From Priapulus caudatus (Eukaryota; Priapulida; Priapulimorpha; Priapulimorphida; Priapulidae), in the NCBI RefSeq assembly GCF_000485595.1, contig NW_014577914.1:65726-102151 (forward strand): a stretch of DNA of 36,426 bases, in the 5' to 3' direction. The notes beneath the pieces are model-generated. The model did not search any database, was not told the origin of the DNA, and worked only from the letters and a program-made list of their open reading frames with translations. Shown here one piece after another: positions 11,350-22,515 of this stretch (the stretch's first letter is position 1; the number at the start of each line of letters is the position of its first letter). The translations under genes were made by a program, and so were the position numbers.

Positions 11350-11390
<41 letters not shown>
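11289..11390. repeat. TA then TG microsatellite
   Basis: A run of TA (to about 11309) passes into TG with a few interruptions (GGG, TTT, GG) and ends at ATTTCTGAAGGGATGAG, the start of long block C. The threonine/histidine ORFs read across it in several frames are artefacts. Confidence 0.95.
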
Positions 11391-11392
<2 letters not shown>

Positions 11393-12307
11393 TTCTGAAG
11401 GGATGAGCCATGCTCTGGAAAAAATCACGAAGCAGCTGAATCACGACTGACGATAAAAATCGTCGTCTACGCTAACAGTAATATACGGCCATATCAGTCC
11501 TCACACTATACCCCATCAACATCATTACAAGGTTTACAACATGGAATGCATTTTACATCCACCGTGTATATATGGAACACGCGTGTCTGACCGGTATACG
11601 TGCGTTATTTTTCAGAATTCCTGTGATACTCCCATAGAAACATATATAGAGACACTAATAGTCTAACTAGTAGCCTATATTATTTCTACGGATACTCCAG
11701 ACAGATGTGTGAACGGAAACTTCAAAATAAGTAACCGCCGTAATAATAAGGGCCGCAGTAATTAACCGCAGTAATAAGTTTTTGATGTTTCATTTGTATT
11801 GTAGGCCTACAGCGTTTTTGTATGAATAAGATGTTCTGGAGGGCACAGTCTTTTCATGCCTAGATTGCGAGAAATTGCAGTATACTATACTATACGTCTA
11901 TACCTATCGTTTAAAACACACAAAAAAGAATTCCTTTTCTATTTCACGTAGATGCTGGTTGTGTGTGGCTGCCTGTAGGGCCTATTATTTTCTGGGGAAA
12001 CATTCTACGGACCCTTCAGCAAAGGGGCACATACGAAAGTTTGAAAGGATGCAGTAACTAATCTCAAGTTAAAAAGGCATTTTATTGATTCATTTCCACA
12101 AGAAAATATACAAATTAAATATTTCCCACTTCCCAGCATTTTGAGCTTTGCAGAAAATTGCATCGTTTCCCACCATTTCTCGAAAAGCTTATCTGCAGAG
12201 CATACACGCCGGTGCCCCAGTAACATCCCAGTTAGTCTACTTCCCCCTTCTTATACTGCTATTTCATCTAATCGAGGAATTACGCTAATTCAGAATTACT
12301 CGAATAG

Positions 12308-12586
12308 TCTCAGCTGTCAGTTTTTCCACGGCACGGAAGACAAGAGACACAGGTAGAGGTCCAAGCAATATGCAATGATAAACTGAGTACGGGAAGAGGA
12401 AGAAAGGTGGCAGAAGCATTAGAAGATGTACATAGAGTAGTCGAAGACATTGCAGATGGAGAAGGACTGGGGCCACGTGCAGTAGAACAGCTGTCTCATG
12501 GAGAAAGACAGCTGGCGATTAAAGAGAGAGAGGTGACAGATGGAGAAGACGAGACGTGTAATGCAGATGGATACTTGACAGACTGA
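12308..12586 (+). pseudogene. ATG-less open frame resembling a GPCR cytoplasmic tail
   Basis: Ninety-two sense codons follow a TAG at 12305 and end at TGA 12584-12586. There is no methionine, so this is not a free-standing gene. It is acidic and hydrophilic, with no membrane segment. Its last 35 residues (AVEQLSHGERQ, then DGEDETCNADGYLTD) line up with the tail of relic B (SVKYLADEDR, then EVEDKMCNVDAGMTK), and the DNA shares AGATGTGTAA-type words at the same positions. I infer a detached receptor tail or last exon. No convincing upstream splice acceptor was identified. Copy A is frameshifted by a GA expansion and copy E is badly disrupted. Confidence 0.45.
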
Positions 12587-13714
12587 TAAGGACAGCCCAA
12601 TATAGCAGGAAATAGGGAAACAGAGGACGGACAAAAAATAAAAAATAAATACGTGCAGCAGAGTCGAGCCAAACAATTAAGGTAGACAGACAAAGTTGTA
12701 GAGCATCTATCAAACGCGTGAATGCATGTGTCACGCGTAGTGTAGGTTAGCTATACGTATATGTCAGGTATCGTGTGTAGGAAGCGTGTGGGCTTGTAGA
12801 TGAATGACAGAGATATATTGTCGCAAGAAAAATCCCCTACCGTATTTACCTGACGTATGCGTCGTGTTTATCGTCTTACACTTATACTTGGAGTTATACA
12901 CTTATTGATGGAATCATTATGAAACGGCTTCTATGCGTTTTTCTGCTGTTGTACCTCGTTATCGTAAAGAACGTTACACTTGCTGTTATATTATATTATT
13001 GTGTTGTTATAATGATATCAAATTTCCACACATTAGCATGGTAATCATAGAGCTCATTGCTGTTCCTGTGTGCATACGGCTATAATACTCCGGTCATTGT
13101 GCGCGACAGTTGCAATCGTGCCGACGTGGACATTGTATTCGAAGCAAGTGAGACCACGTAGCTCACTCTAAGCATTTGCTAACTGTTGCTCACTATTGAG
13201 ACAAGCATTTGCTGCCACTTATGCAGACAGTGAGGTAGGGTTGTTTGCCAACCACGGCAGCACTCATGTACCCTCTAAACTGCGCGATGTATTACCGTAT
13301 GTGCTGTCGCGAAATTTTTTTTTGATGTTTGGCTGCTCTACATTTTCATTACCTATCACACTTATGTGCCATTATTATCGCCTGTCAATGATGTTATTCG
13401 CGCCTCTAATCTGAAGACACTAAAGAGTAGATGTGTTCTTGTGGGACTTGTACTACTTGTTAAATTTGCCTAGATGTACGCATATTCTACAAGCTGTTTT
13501 CAAGCGACCTCACTCCTGAATTAGAGCACAATGCAGCTACGTCTCCCTGCATCGTTCTCCACTATTGTAATCCACTATCGTACCTATTCGTAAAAATCCA
13601 TTATATGTAAATGGTATTAAAAAACATTGAGTTGTGTTTATTACGCACAGTGTCGTGACTGAGCGGCATGCGCCATCTGTGGACATTGATTACTGTGCTT
13701 CATATTTTACTATC

Positions 13715-13776
13715 AGGGGTTAATAAGGACAAATTGTCATTATGTCATTATTGACAATTTGTTATTATTAACCCCT
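13715..13776. repeat. Inverted repeat in the long block (copy C)
   Basis: Best version of the shared hairpin. AGGGGTTAATAAGGACAAAT on the left faces ATTTGTTATTATTAACCCCT on the right, with a small bulge and GACAATTTG/CAAATTGTC continuing the arms around a short loop. It is conserved in position in every copy that covers this point. Confidence 0.8.
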
Positions 13777-15618
13777 GCTACTATATTACACATTGTTACG
13801 AAAACGCTTGCTACAAATTGTGTTAATTAGGTTATTTTATCTCGTTATCGTCCTTAATAGTGTAAAGCCGCTGTAAAATTCGCATGTCTAATAAACACGT
13901 CATAAAAATATAATAATGCGTGCGAGTCACTATGTGTATAATTGTGTAATTGTGTATAATTAACTATGTGTATAATGTGTAAGTCACAATATTATCAGGA
14001 GTCTATTAATATATTGATAGACTCCTGATATTATGTAGTATTCGTGATTCCATATTATTACGCGATGTTATGCCCAATGTCAAGTATATATTATGTTATA
14101 TTATCAGGAGTAAGATAATATTAGGATCCTTTATCCTATATCCTTATGTGTATAAGTGTGTAAGTTACACTATATAATTGTAGTATTCGTGATTCATGTT
14201 ATTATGCGACTTATCCAAATCTGTCAAGTATATATTATGTTATAATATAATGCGTTACCCTCTCACGTAGCATTAGAACAAGTCCGCATATTAATGCCAC
14301 ATGTTGTAATTGAAGGAACTACATGATGACACATGGGTTAGTATGCGTTGCAATCATATGAATCTTGTGCTTTCTATTTGCTGACGGTTAACCTACCTAG
14401 TGTACAGGTGTAAACGCGCGATATTTTTGTGTCATGCGCATTGGAAGCGAGAGTCGTGAGCAGTAATCGAGGGAAAAGACTTGAGTTGATAGATACAACG
14501 CGGCCGATTGCGCTCCTATTACTGTAACATTACCGTTGCTGATTGTGAATGAGTAAAAACAGCGATTGTAGGGGTGATCATTGACTTGGGCATTGCATTT
14601 CATTGAGGTTATCCGCTACAACCCATTTGCAGATAGAACGTTTGAGAGCAGCGATACTTCTGACTCTCCCCGGAATCACAAAAACATTCATTCCATCACT
14701 GAACCTACTCAGGTCCGAGTAGCAGTGTACGATATAATATGAACATCATATTAGATTACAAACGATCTGCGACATGAGTAGAGAGAATGATCATTATTAA
14801 CTGAAATAGACAGCGCTGAGACTAAGTCGATAAATTAACGAGTAAATCTATCGGCATCTGGTTACCGTATGGTGTTGTTCAAGTAGAGAGAAATATAGAG
14901 CGTTGAAATTACACTGTTGGCTGTGGTAATACTAATGTCCATTTAATCTAGTACGGTTGCCCGCTGAGATTGATCATTGTAATTTCTAAAGTCTAGCTTG
15001 TGATAGGCATACACATATAAGAAGAATCACATGTCAGACATTGACATAAATACCACTGGCGATAGTAGCATATACGGTCTAATCTGGGTTCGCCGCAAAG
15101 CACAGTAAGTTGAGAAAAACTACCGAAGCATTTCAATGAAATTATATAATATAACCATGCTCGAGTGAGAACAAATCTGTCGAGGGTAGCCTAAAAAAGC
15201 CAAGGCTTTATTATTTATAACGTGACATGTTTGTGATAGACATGTATACTCAAGTCGCTTTAAATTTTATTGATATACAATTACCATCCCGCAGGTTACT
15301 GCATGGGCATGGCAACTCGTTAGCCCATCACTATACATACATCTTTTAAACTTCATGCGTGATTGAATGTACTGTTTCTTATTCGCGGAATAGCATGCGA
15401 AGAAGACCGCAGGTCGTGGGCGAAGGAATAATTAAAAGACTAACACGAAATGACGATGTTCTTTGGCTGTTAAACCCGCTTGTCGCATTCAGATTTACTT
15501 CGAGCGCCAAGGGGCGTGTAGGGAATTGTTGAAAAGTGGTGTTACAACAAGGAGACATCTTCATTTCGTTAATTTAATTATTATCGCAGCTGGGTTTTCG
15601 ACTGATGCTAGATCGCGG

Positions 15619-15705
15619 NNNNNNNNNNNNNNNNNNNNNNNNNNNNNNNNNNNNNNNNNNNNNNNNNNNNNNNNNNNNNNNNNNNNNNNNNNNNNNNNNN
15701 NNNNN
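15619..15705. other. Assembly gap (87 Ns)
   Basis: Undetermined bases separate the end of long block C from a LINE fragment. Sequence on either side is not contiguous by homology, so the join is a scaffolding inference and the true distance is unknown. Confidence 0.99.
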
Positions 15706-16069
15706 GTGTTGTATGCAGACATTAGTTCAATGAGACCACGACCACTATTTTGCCTTGTGATGTACAGTCGCTCTACGTTTGCTTTTGGATGATGGAGCCC
15801 GTCATGGTTAGGAGCTTTCTTGTCTTGCGATCCATCCTTTCGATATCTGATCGCAACCAGTTGATCACCCCGAACCTGTACACGGGGACCGGGAGTGCCA
15901 GGCTATTGATCGCTGTTATCTTGTTTTTTGAGCAGGGCTCAGACTTGAGAACTAGGCGTACTCGGCGATAGTACTCCTTAGCAATGTTCTCCTTCATGTT
16001 TGCATACTGAATGCCATCACTTTCGTCAACACCAAGATATTTATAGGTATCCGCGTGGGCGTGGTTCAG
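15706..16069 (-). mobile_element. LINE reverse transcriptase fragment (R2/NeSL-like type)
   Basis: On the minus strand the sequence encodes a typical post-RT region: YKYLGVDESDGIQYANMK, then EYYRRVRLVLKSE, SKNKITAINSLALPV, and DIERMDRKTRKLLTM. After one single-base frameshift it continues with HHPKANVERLYITRQ and GRGLIEL. These motifs are familiar from abundant invertebrate non-LTR elements, from memory of the family. It is bounded by the N gap at its 3' side and by long block D at its 5' side. It is a fragment with no complete RT and cannot be active. The same family appears at 25759-27485. Confidence 0.85.
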
Positions 16070-18331
16070 AAAAAATTGTTGCTGTTCGGCTGCGCTAAAT
16101 TGTTATTACCTATCACACTTATGTGCCATTATTATCGCCTGTCAATGATGTTATTCGCGCCTGTAATCTGGAGACACTAAGAGGTAGATGTGTACTTGTG
16201 GGACTTTGCCTCGATATACGCATATTCTACAAGATGTTTTCAAGCGACCTCACTCCTGAATTAGAGCACAATGCATCTACGTCTCCCTGCATCGTTCTCC
16301 ACTAGTGTAATCCACTATCGTACCTATTCGTAAAAATGCATTATATGTAAATGGTATTGAAAAAAACATTGATTTGTGTTTATTACGCACAGTGTCGTGA
16401 CTGAGCGGCATGCGCCATCTGTGGACATTGATTACTGTGCTTCATATTTTACTATCAGGGGCTAATAAGGACAAATTGTCATTATGTCATTATTGACAAT
16501 TTGTTATTATTAACCCTCGCTACTATATTACACATTGTTACGAAAACGCTTGCTACAAATTGTGTTAATTAGGTTATTTTATCTCGTTATCGTCCTTATA
16601 GTGTAAACCGCTGTAAAATTCGCATGTCTAATAAACACGTACATAAAATATAATAATGCGTGCAAGTCACTATGTGTATAATTAACTATGTGTATAATGT
16701 ATAAGTCACTATATTATGTAGTATTCGTGATTCCATATTATTACGCGATGTTATGCCAAATGTCAAGTATATATTATGTTATATATAATATGCATTACGA
16801 TCCGTAGCATGAGAACAAGTCCCATATTATGCACACGTTGTAATTGAAGGAACTACAGATACACATGGGTTAGTATGCGTTGCAATCATATGAATCTTGT
16901 GCGTTCCTATTTGCTGACGGTTATACTACTATAGTTACTAGGTGTAAACGCGTGATATTTCCGTGTTCATCGCATTGGAAGCGAGAGTCGTGACCGTATC
17001 GAGGGAAAAAGACTTGAGTTGATAGATAAACGCGGCCGATTGCGCTCTATTCTGTACATGTTACCGTGGCTATTGTGATGAGTAAAACAGCGATTGTAGG
17101 GGTGATCATTGACTTGGGCTATTGCATTTCATTGAGGTTATCGCTACACCCAATTGTGCAGATAGAACGTTTGAGACAGGGATACTTCTGGACTCTCCCC
17201 GGGAATCACAAAACATTCATTCCATCACTGAACTACCAGTGTCCGGTAGCAGTGCACGATATATATGAACATATATTAGATACAACGTCTGCGACATGAG
17301 TAGGAGAATGATCATGATTAACAAATAGACGCTCTGAGCTAAGTGGATTAAATTAAAGAAGTAAATCTATCGGCGTCGGTTTCCGTATGGTGCTGTTCAG
17401 TAAGAGAGAAATAGAGCGTTGAAATTACACGTTTGCTGTAGGTATACTATGTCCATTAATCTGTCACGGTTGCCCTGAGTTGGATCATTGTAATTTCTAA
17501 AGTGCTAGCTTGTGATAGGCATCACATATATAAAGAATCGCATCAGACATGACATAAACCACTGGCTGATGGTAGCATATACGGTCTAATCTGGGTTAGG
17601 GTATTTGAGAAAACTACGAACATTTCAATGAAATTATAAATATACATGCAGTAGTGAGAACAAATCTGTCGAGGGTAGCCTACAAGCCAAAGCTTATTAT
17701 TTATAAAGTGACATGTTGTGATAGACATGTATTACTAAATCGCTTTAAATTTTTAGTTAATATACAATTCCATCCCGCAGGTACTGCATGGGCATGCGCA
17801 AACTCTTAGCATGGCCGCACAGGTAACTTTCGATTTAGATTTACTCCGAGCCCAGGGGCGTGTAGGAATTGCGAAAGCGGGTTACCGCAAAGAACATTGT
17901 CATTTCGTTTAATTTAATTATTATCGCCAGCTGGGTTTCTGATGCTATCCGGAAAGGTACATTCATCACATGAAATCCATATTTTAATTTGTCTTACCAT
18001 TAATCATGTCGTTGCGTACATGAGCGAAAGCACGTGATATCAGTTTCCTCACACAAGTTTTGTTCTTGTCTGAAACCCGTAAAACGATATTTGCTCAATA
18101 CGATGCTCAACTCTTGTGAAAGCATGTATGAATCAAAACAGAAGGAAAACGCAGGCTCGTATAGAGACCAAGTAAATCCGCCGAGTTATAGGCAGAAAAC
18201 GTCAGAAACCAGCGTGGGCAGATATCAGAATGCAAGGCTGAGAGATAGCTATCTAGACACAGCAGTTAGCGGCAAAACGCTGACAGAGTGAACAGACACG
18301 AGGAGGAAAACATATCGTGGTGATTTGTAGA
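16070..18331. repeat. Long duplicated block, partial copy D
   Basis: Begins at a point equivalent to about 13311 in copy C (GCTGTTCGGCTGC) and runs cleanly to the receptor scrap at 18332. This is the least noisy copy of the 3' half and a good reference for the others. It is nearly identical to copy E over 16856-17245 versus 33296-33690. It includes the hairpin at 16457-16517. The open frame at 17078-17299 is discussed as a finding. Confidence 0.85.
16457..16517. repeat. Inverted repeat in the long block (copy D)
   Basis: Same hairpin as at 13715, with AGGGGCTAATAAGG on the left and TTATTATTAACCCT on the right; a T-to-C change in one arm weakens one pair. Confidence 0.75.
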
Positions 18332-18420
18332 TGCACGTACTCAACGCACTGTGCCATATACGAATTGCAGCTGTTTTCGTGAACATGCTTCTGAACTCTA
18401 TCATGTACTTGAGTGTGTAA
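18332..18420 (+). pseudogene. Isolated GPCR TM7 remnant
   Basis: Twenty-six codons starting CTCAACGCACTG read LNALCHIRIAAVFVNMLLNS, then IMYLSV and a TAA stop. This corresponds to residues 288-313 of the intact receptor (LNALRQIRNAAFFVNMLLNP, then IMYFMK). The NPxxY proline is replaced by serine. It follows long block D without TM1-TM6. It is evidence that a receptor once followed copy D, as it does after A and B. Confidence 0.85.
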
Positions 18421-18690
18421 TCTATAATCTATAAATGATGCAAGAATAAAAGTTCAGTAGACAAATCTCCAGCATTTGGGACTCGGTGGATCAGCACAAG
18501 CGTGGCTTGTTTTATGTATGCATTTAAATATTAATAAAAAATGTTTAATCATGCCCCCTTTTAAAAATTGTATGTTCAAAAGTCATGTCTATGCTTGGAA
18601 CTTGGAAATGATGACATTGTGGTTCTTGTTAAAGCATTTGGGCTGCTTAGAAACAGGGTTACGATATTGTATCGCGTACTGGGCTACCAC
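18421..18690. other. Unassigned AT-rich DNA
   Basis: No homology to other parts of the window was noticed. The ORF at 18476-18751 starts at a non-ATG codon and runs into a transposon-like end, so it is not called. Confidence 0.4.
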
Positions 18691-18775
18691 TAGGGCTGTA
18701 ACGATACACAAGCCTCTCGATTCGATCCGTATCTCGATATTAGCCTCTTGATTCGATTCCCAAAATATTGAAATG
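18691..18775. mobile_element. Possible hAT-type DNA transposon terminus
   Basis: TAGGGCTGTAACGATACACA followed by CTCTCGATTCGATCC resembles the terminal inverted repeat style of hAT transposons (start YAGGGNTGTAACG), from knowledge of that superfamily. No matching opposite end (CGTTACAGCCCTA) was found in the window and no transposase is visible, so only one end is supported. Confidence 0.4.
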
Positions 18776-19095
18776 TTATCTTTTTTTTAATTTTTTCATT
18801 ATTTTGCAATAAAAACTCTTAACCAACTATTACATTCTTTCTTTTTTCTCAATTTTATTTAACAAAATAACTTAAAGCGCATAATTAAAATAATAACAGT
18901 AATAGGGCAAATGACTAGAAATTATTAGAAATTGCTAATGAATACTAAATGGTGAATAGACTAGAGAGTCTAGAGAGTATATATACACTGCACAGTCGCC
19001 GAGTAACATTGGTGAGTAACACTCCACAGTATATGGTGGATATATGTTTCCATGCCATCGAAGGTTCGCGTGACGTCAGTGTACGTCACGCACGT
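18776..19095. other. AT-rich spacer ending in a CRE-like palindrome
   Basis: Low-complexity AT-rich DNA without a gene. Its right end carries GCGTGACG (19068-19075) facing CGTCACGC (19084-19091), with a perfect TGACGTCA core at 19071-19078, directly before the telomeric tract. Confidence 0.5.
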
Positions 19096-19153
19096 CCCTA
19101 ACCCTAACCCTAACCCTAACCCTAACCCTAACCCTAACCCTAACCCTAACTAA
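19096..19153. repeat. Interstitial telomeric repeat (CCCTAA)9
   Basis: Nine uninterrupted CCCTAA units (19096-19149) plus a partial unit. This is the metazoan TTAGGG telomere repeat and argues against an arthropod or nematode source. The CCCTAA orientation on the plus strand is that of the left end of a chromosome, with the chromosome extending rightward. Confidence 0.97.
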
Positions 19154-22100
19154 GACACGTAACACAAAATAGTATCAAATGGATAAAGATAGAAAATATA
19201 GAAAAATGAAAATAATAAACAAATGCGGATTCGAACCGCACCACCTCATTAGTCAGGGAGCTATGGCACATTTACCGGGCCAAAAGTACTGAAAGGACGA
19301 TTTTGGCTGTATCATGCTTTATATGGTCCTCAACTAGAATTTTGTTTGAGGAAGCCCAAAGAATTTGACCCCGGGGAAACGACCCCGCCCCCTTTATGGG
19401 CCCGGAAGGGACCCGAAACTGTGAGTGTTACCATATCTTGCCCTTCTTTGGTCGGATTTGAGCAAACGTTAGCGAGTAGATTTTAAACAAAATATTTAGG
19501 GGTTTTACAACAGTCAAGGAATCGAGAGTGTTGCGGCGCGCGTATGTGGAACCAGAAAGTGCGTCATACGTCAAGCTGGATATCGCTTCCTACGCGGCTT
19601 GTTCACCCTCCGCGCGCCGAAAATGGGGCTTCTTTCATAATCGCGGCTATTTTCTCAGAAAAGTTAGAGTAAATTTTGGGGGCACGGGCTTTTAGGGGTC
19701 AGAAGAGAATTGATTATGATAACAGCATTGATCACTTTACAGACTCACGATGCGTGCGAGATTAGCGAATTTGTGCACCTTCTTGGTTCGCAGTGCAGAA
19801 AGAAATGGGGCAGCATGCCATTGTTCTTAGGCGAGCGCATGTGCACGCATGAGTGGCCTTGAGTCCACTCGGATCTCGAGGTTTCGGTCTTGCTGCCGCC
19901 GCCGTCCGTCGGTCCATTGAATCGGGAGTTGCTTCTGAAGAGTTTCCATCCCACGACATCTCAAGAGGAGGGCTGGCGGACGCCGGCACGTGGGGATCTG
20001 AGTGAGCGCAGGGTTACCCCACAGCCCGATCCCTGCCTCAACTAGGGCTGCATGTAACCGCGCGAGTCTGAAAGAGTCCAACTGAAGGGTGCGAGCAGAC
20101 GCCTTAACTCATACAGAACCTAAGGCCTGGAACATTGAGAACCGCGCAAGTCATGGGAGATCCTGATAGCGACAGCCTCTTTGGAGTAGTAGCATGAGCC
20201 ACACAAAATCCACAAGTATCTTCCTGTTGCTTGAGGCATCACGTGTTCTGTGGCCACCCGCAGTCTAGTTTTTTAAATGCCTCTGTCAGTTCAATCCCTT
20301 ATCGATCACTTATCTCCATTGACCGAAAAACCAACATCTTCTTGGTCCGAGCTTGTTAGCAAGAGAGCAGGTAGAATCGGGCCGGTTCGCGCCAGTGAAG
20401 CAAGTATGAAGAATGCAAGGCTAAGCAGAACGTCCTCCGGCATAGTGACTCATAACAAACATCTTGACAGTGTATATTCTTCCTGCTTCGTTCCAGTGTT
20501 AAATCAACATGAAGCTCAAGAAGTCAGGCGTCAGATCTTGAGCGGAAGACTGGGGCATAAAGGCCGAGAGGAATCGAAAATGACGTTCCGAATCAGACTG
20601 TCCGCTACAGTGAATCGCGATAAACCACATGCCCAACATTTGTCAGATTAATATGGCACACCATCTGTGTCCGCCTCGTTCTAGGGTTTTCATCTTTCGG
20701 CATGTATATAGTCCTATTCACCCAGCATTATTTAATCATTCGAAGACCAATATGCTGATGCACAGGAAAATGCTTTTTCCAGGACCAGGCAGGAGCGGTT
20801 ACGCACAGCCTTTCCCGCAATTAGTGCATTAATTCTGGTCGTGTTCTCAGATTATCCTGTGAGAAAGGCGAGTTAGATCATATCCTTACGGGACAGTTGC
20901 TGATCACAGTAAAGGTTAACTGCTGTCCTGGACACATTTTGAGCTTCTCTGTCCGACGCGTGAGCGCTCTCTTGATAGCTTAAACGGGATCGTATACTGG
21001 TCTGGCTACAATATCGGATTCTGAGACGCGCCCAACGCGTCGCAATGTTGCTTGGCAGTGTTCTCAAATGGCTCTGCAGGACCCTGGCAGACAAATTCAT
21101 TGAAGTTTGACCTACTGGAAGGACTGCGAGTCTGCGCTCCGATAATGCACTGACAAGGTCAACAACACGAGACACATCGACATGTTTGTTGGACTGGTGG
21201 CGTTGTACCGCGAATTTAAGGTCGATGTCAAGCCCAAAATCTGTGAACTTTGAAACCTGTGATAGGCGGATCCATCCCTTTTGATGCAAGGCACTCAGTA
21301 AATCCGCGCTTTAATTTGCCCCATCGAAAGAAGTTCTTGTCTCGGATCGTGCACGCAGAGCAGTCTCCGCATTTGTGAACAGTTGCTGGGTGACGACGTT
21401 GATGACGGAAGGTTCTGGAAATCGACATCATCGGCCAACGTAGGGAAACAGCTTGCCACGCATTTTGCTTGTTACCTTTGCGATTTTTGATAAACATCTA
21501 TCACTTCCATAGGCACGAATCGTAGGCTGTGCGACGAAACTCGTCATACTTTGCACTCATTCGTGAAACACCGCTTTCTGCACACGACAGTATGACCTCT
21601 GAAAAGAATATAGGAGGAAATTCAGCTCTGGCCAAAGCAATTCTGAGTAAATGTGATTGCATAAGAATGTTACTGTGAACTGTGCTTGACAGCACCAGTC
21701 TGATATGAACTTGCGGCATAGTTAAAGGAAGGCGGTGTGATCCTCCTTGGACCTTCGAGGCTAGATGTAGGCCCCTCCTGATTGCAGACGAGATATTGGT
21801 GTTGAATTCTGGCAGCCAAGAGTTCAAGCCGTACGAAGATATCTTTGTATGATGCAGCCTCGCCGATTTACGCGCGAGATCAATTACCCAGGCCGGTCTG
21901 ATTTGGATTGTTCTGTTATGTTGTTTCTTGTGCTTGGTCCAGGGCGAGCGCGCACGTAGAGGCATGGGAGTGCACGCGAGGCGCGCACGTGGGTGGGCAG
22001 GGAGTTGCGACGCAGCGGGTGCTGCGTGGCGCGGGACCAGAGCCGAGCAAAGGACCAGCAGAGAGGACGCAGAGCAGCAGAGCGGAGTGAGAGAGCGCGC

Positions 22101-22289
22101 ACCGTGGAGCAGAGAGGACGAGATGGCAGAGAGTAGAGAGAAGGAAGGACTGAGAAAGGAGTGTGAGGTGCACGCAGCGTGACAAGGACATCGCAGAGGG
22201 CGTGCGAGCTGCAAGAAAAGAACACGTCACAATCAGAGCGCATCGCCACGCCAACCGCTAGCTGAGCATGCATTAGTGCAAACGAGATA
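19154..22289. other. GC-richer unique segment, no assigned gene
   Basis: This 3.1 kb stretch has no counterpart elsewhere in the window and is visibly richer in G and C than its neighbours, especially 19350-19430, 19550-19620 and 21950-22270. Several ORFs exist (minus 21501-22214, 237 codons; minus 20873-21289, 138 codons; plus 20277-20651, 124 codons), but none has a recognisable domain, signal peptide or sustained membrane segment. Those over 21900-22270 read through purine-rich repeats in all frames. It may be decayed transposon or gene sequence from another locus. Confidence 0.5.
19224..19290 (-). pseudogene. tRNA-like relic with a perfect B box
   Basis: The minus strand contains GGTTCGAATCC, an exact pol III B box, inside a perfect 5-bp T-arm (TGCGG/CCGCA). 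TAGCTCC about 30 bases upstream resembles part of an A box or D-arm. No anticodon stem or acceptor stem can be paired, so this is not a functional tRNA. It is more likely the head of a tRNA-derived SINE or a tRNA pseudogene. Confidence 0.35.
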
Positions 22290-22479
22290 GTGAGAGCGGT
22301 GCAAACTGAATTAGCAGCCTNACGAAGGAAGCAAATTCAATGGTCAGATGAAGTGACGACGGTATGGACTGAGATTCATAGTAAGAAGCCGGAGACTGAA
22401 GACAAAAGCAAAGTTATACGCGAATATAAAAGCACAAACATATTATTGTGTGAAACAGAGAGAGAGAGATAGAGAGAGC

Positions 22480-22515
<36 letters not shown>

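Larger units (their letters stand above)
11391..15618. repeat. Long duplicated block, copy C
   Basis: The fullest copy, co-linear with A and E. It carries the best preserved tail-like open frame (12308-12586) and the inverted repeat at 13715-13776. Specific to this copy are an internal duplication of the TAGTATTCGTGATTC segment (about 14036-14110 and 14185-14260), an extra foldback (13995-14033), and an insertion at about 15315-15475 before the sequence rejoins the common track. From about 13000 onward small indels relative to D increase, and the block stops at an N gap. Short ORFs here share no features with known proteins. Confidence 0.85.

Noticed and set aside
19224-19290. Functional tRNA gene on the minus strand
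   Set aside because: The T-arm and B box are perfect, but no acceptor or anticodon stem can be formed; kept only as a relic.
20277-21497. Possible decayed transposon protein in the GC-rich segment (ORFs of 89-138 codons, one with CGDCSAC)
   Set aside because: A single Cys cluster and scattered plausible frames are not enough to name a family; left as unassigned.
21501-22214. 237-codon minus-strand ORF
   Set aside because: The N-terminal half is read through purine/pyrimidine-biased repeats open in several frames, and no family features are visible. The KYDEF match to the receptor helix 8 is too short to mean anything.
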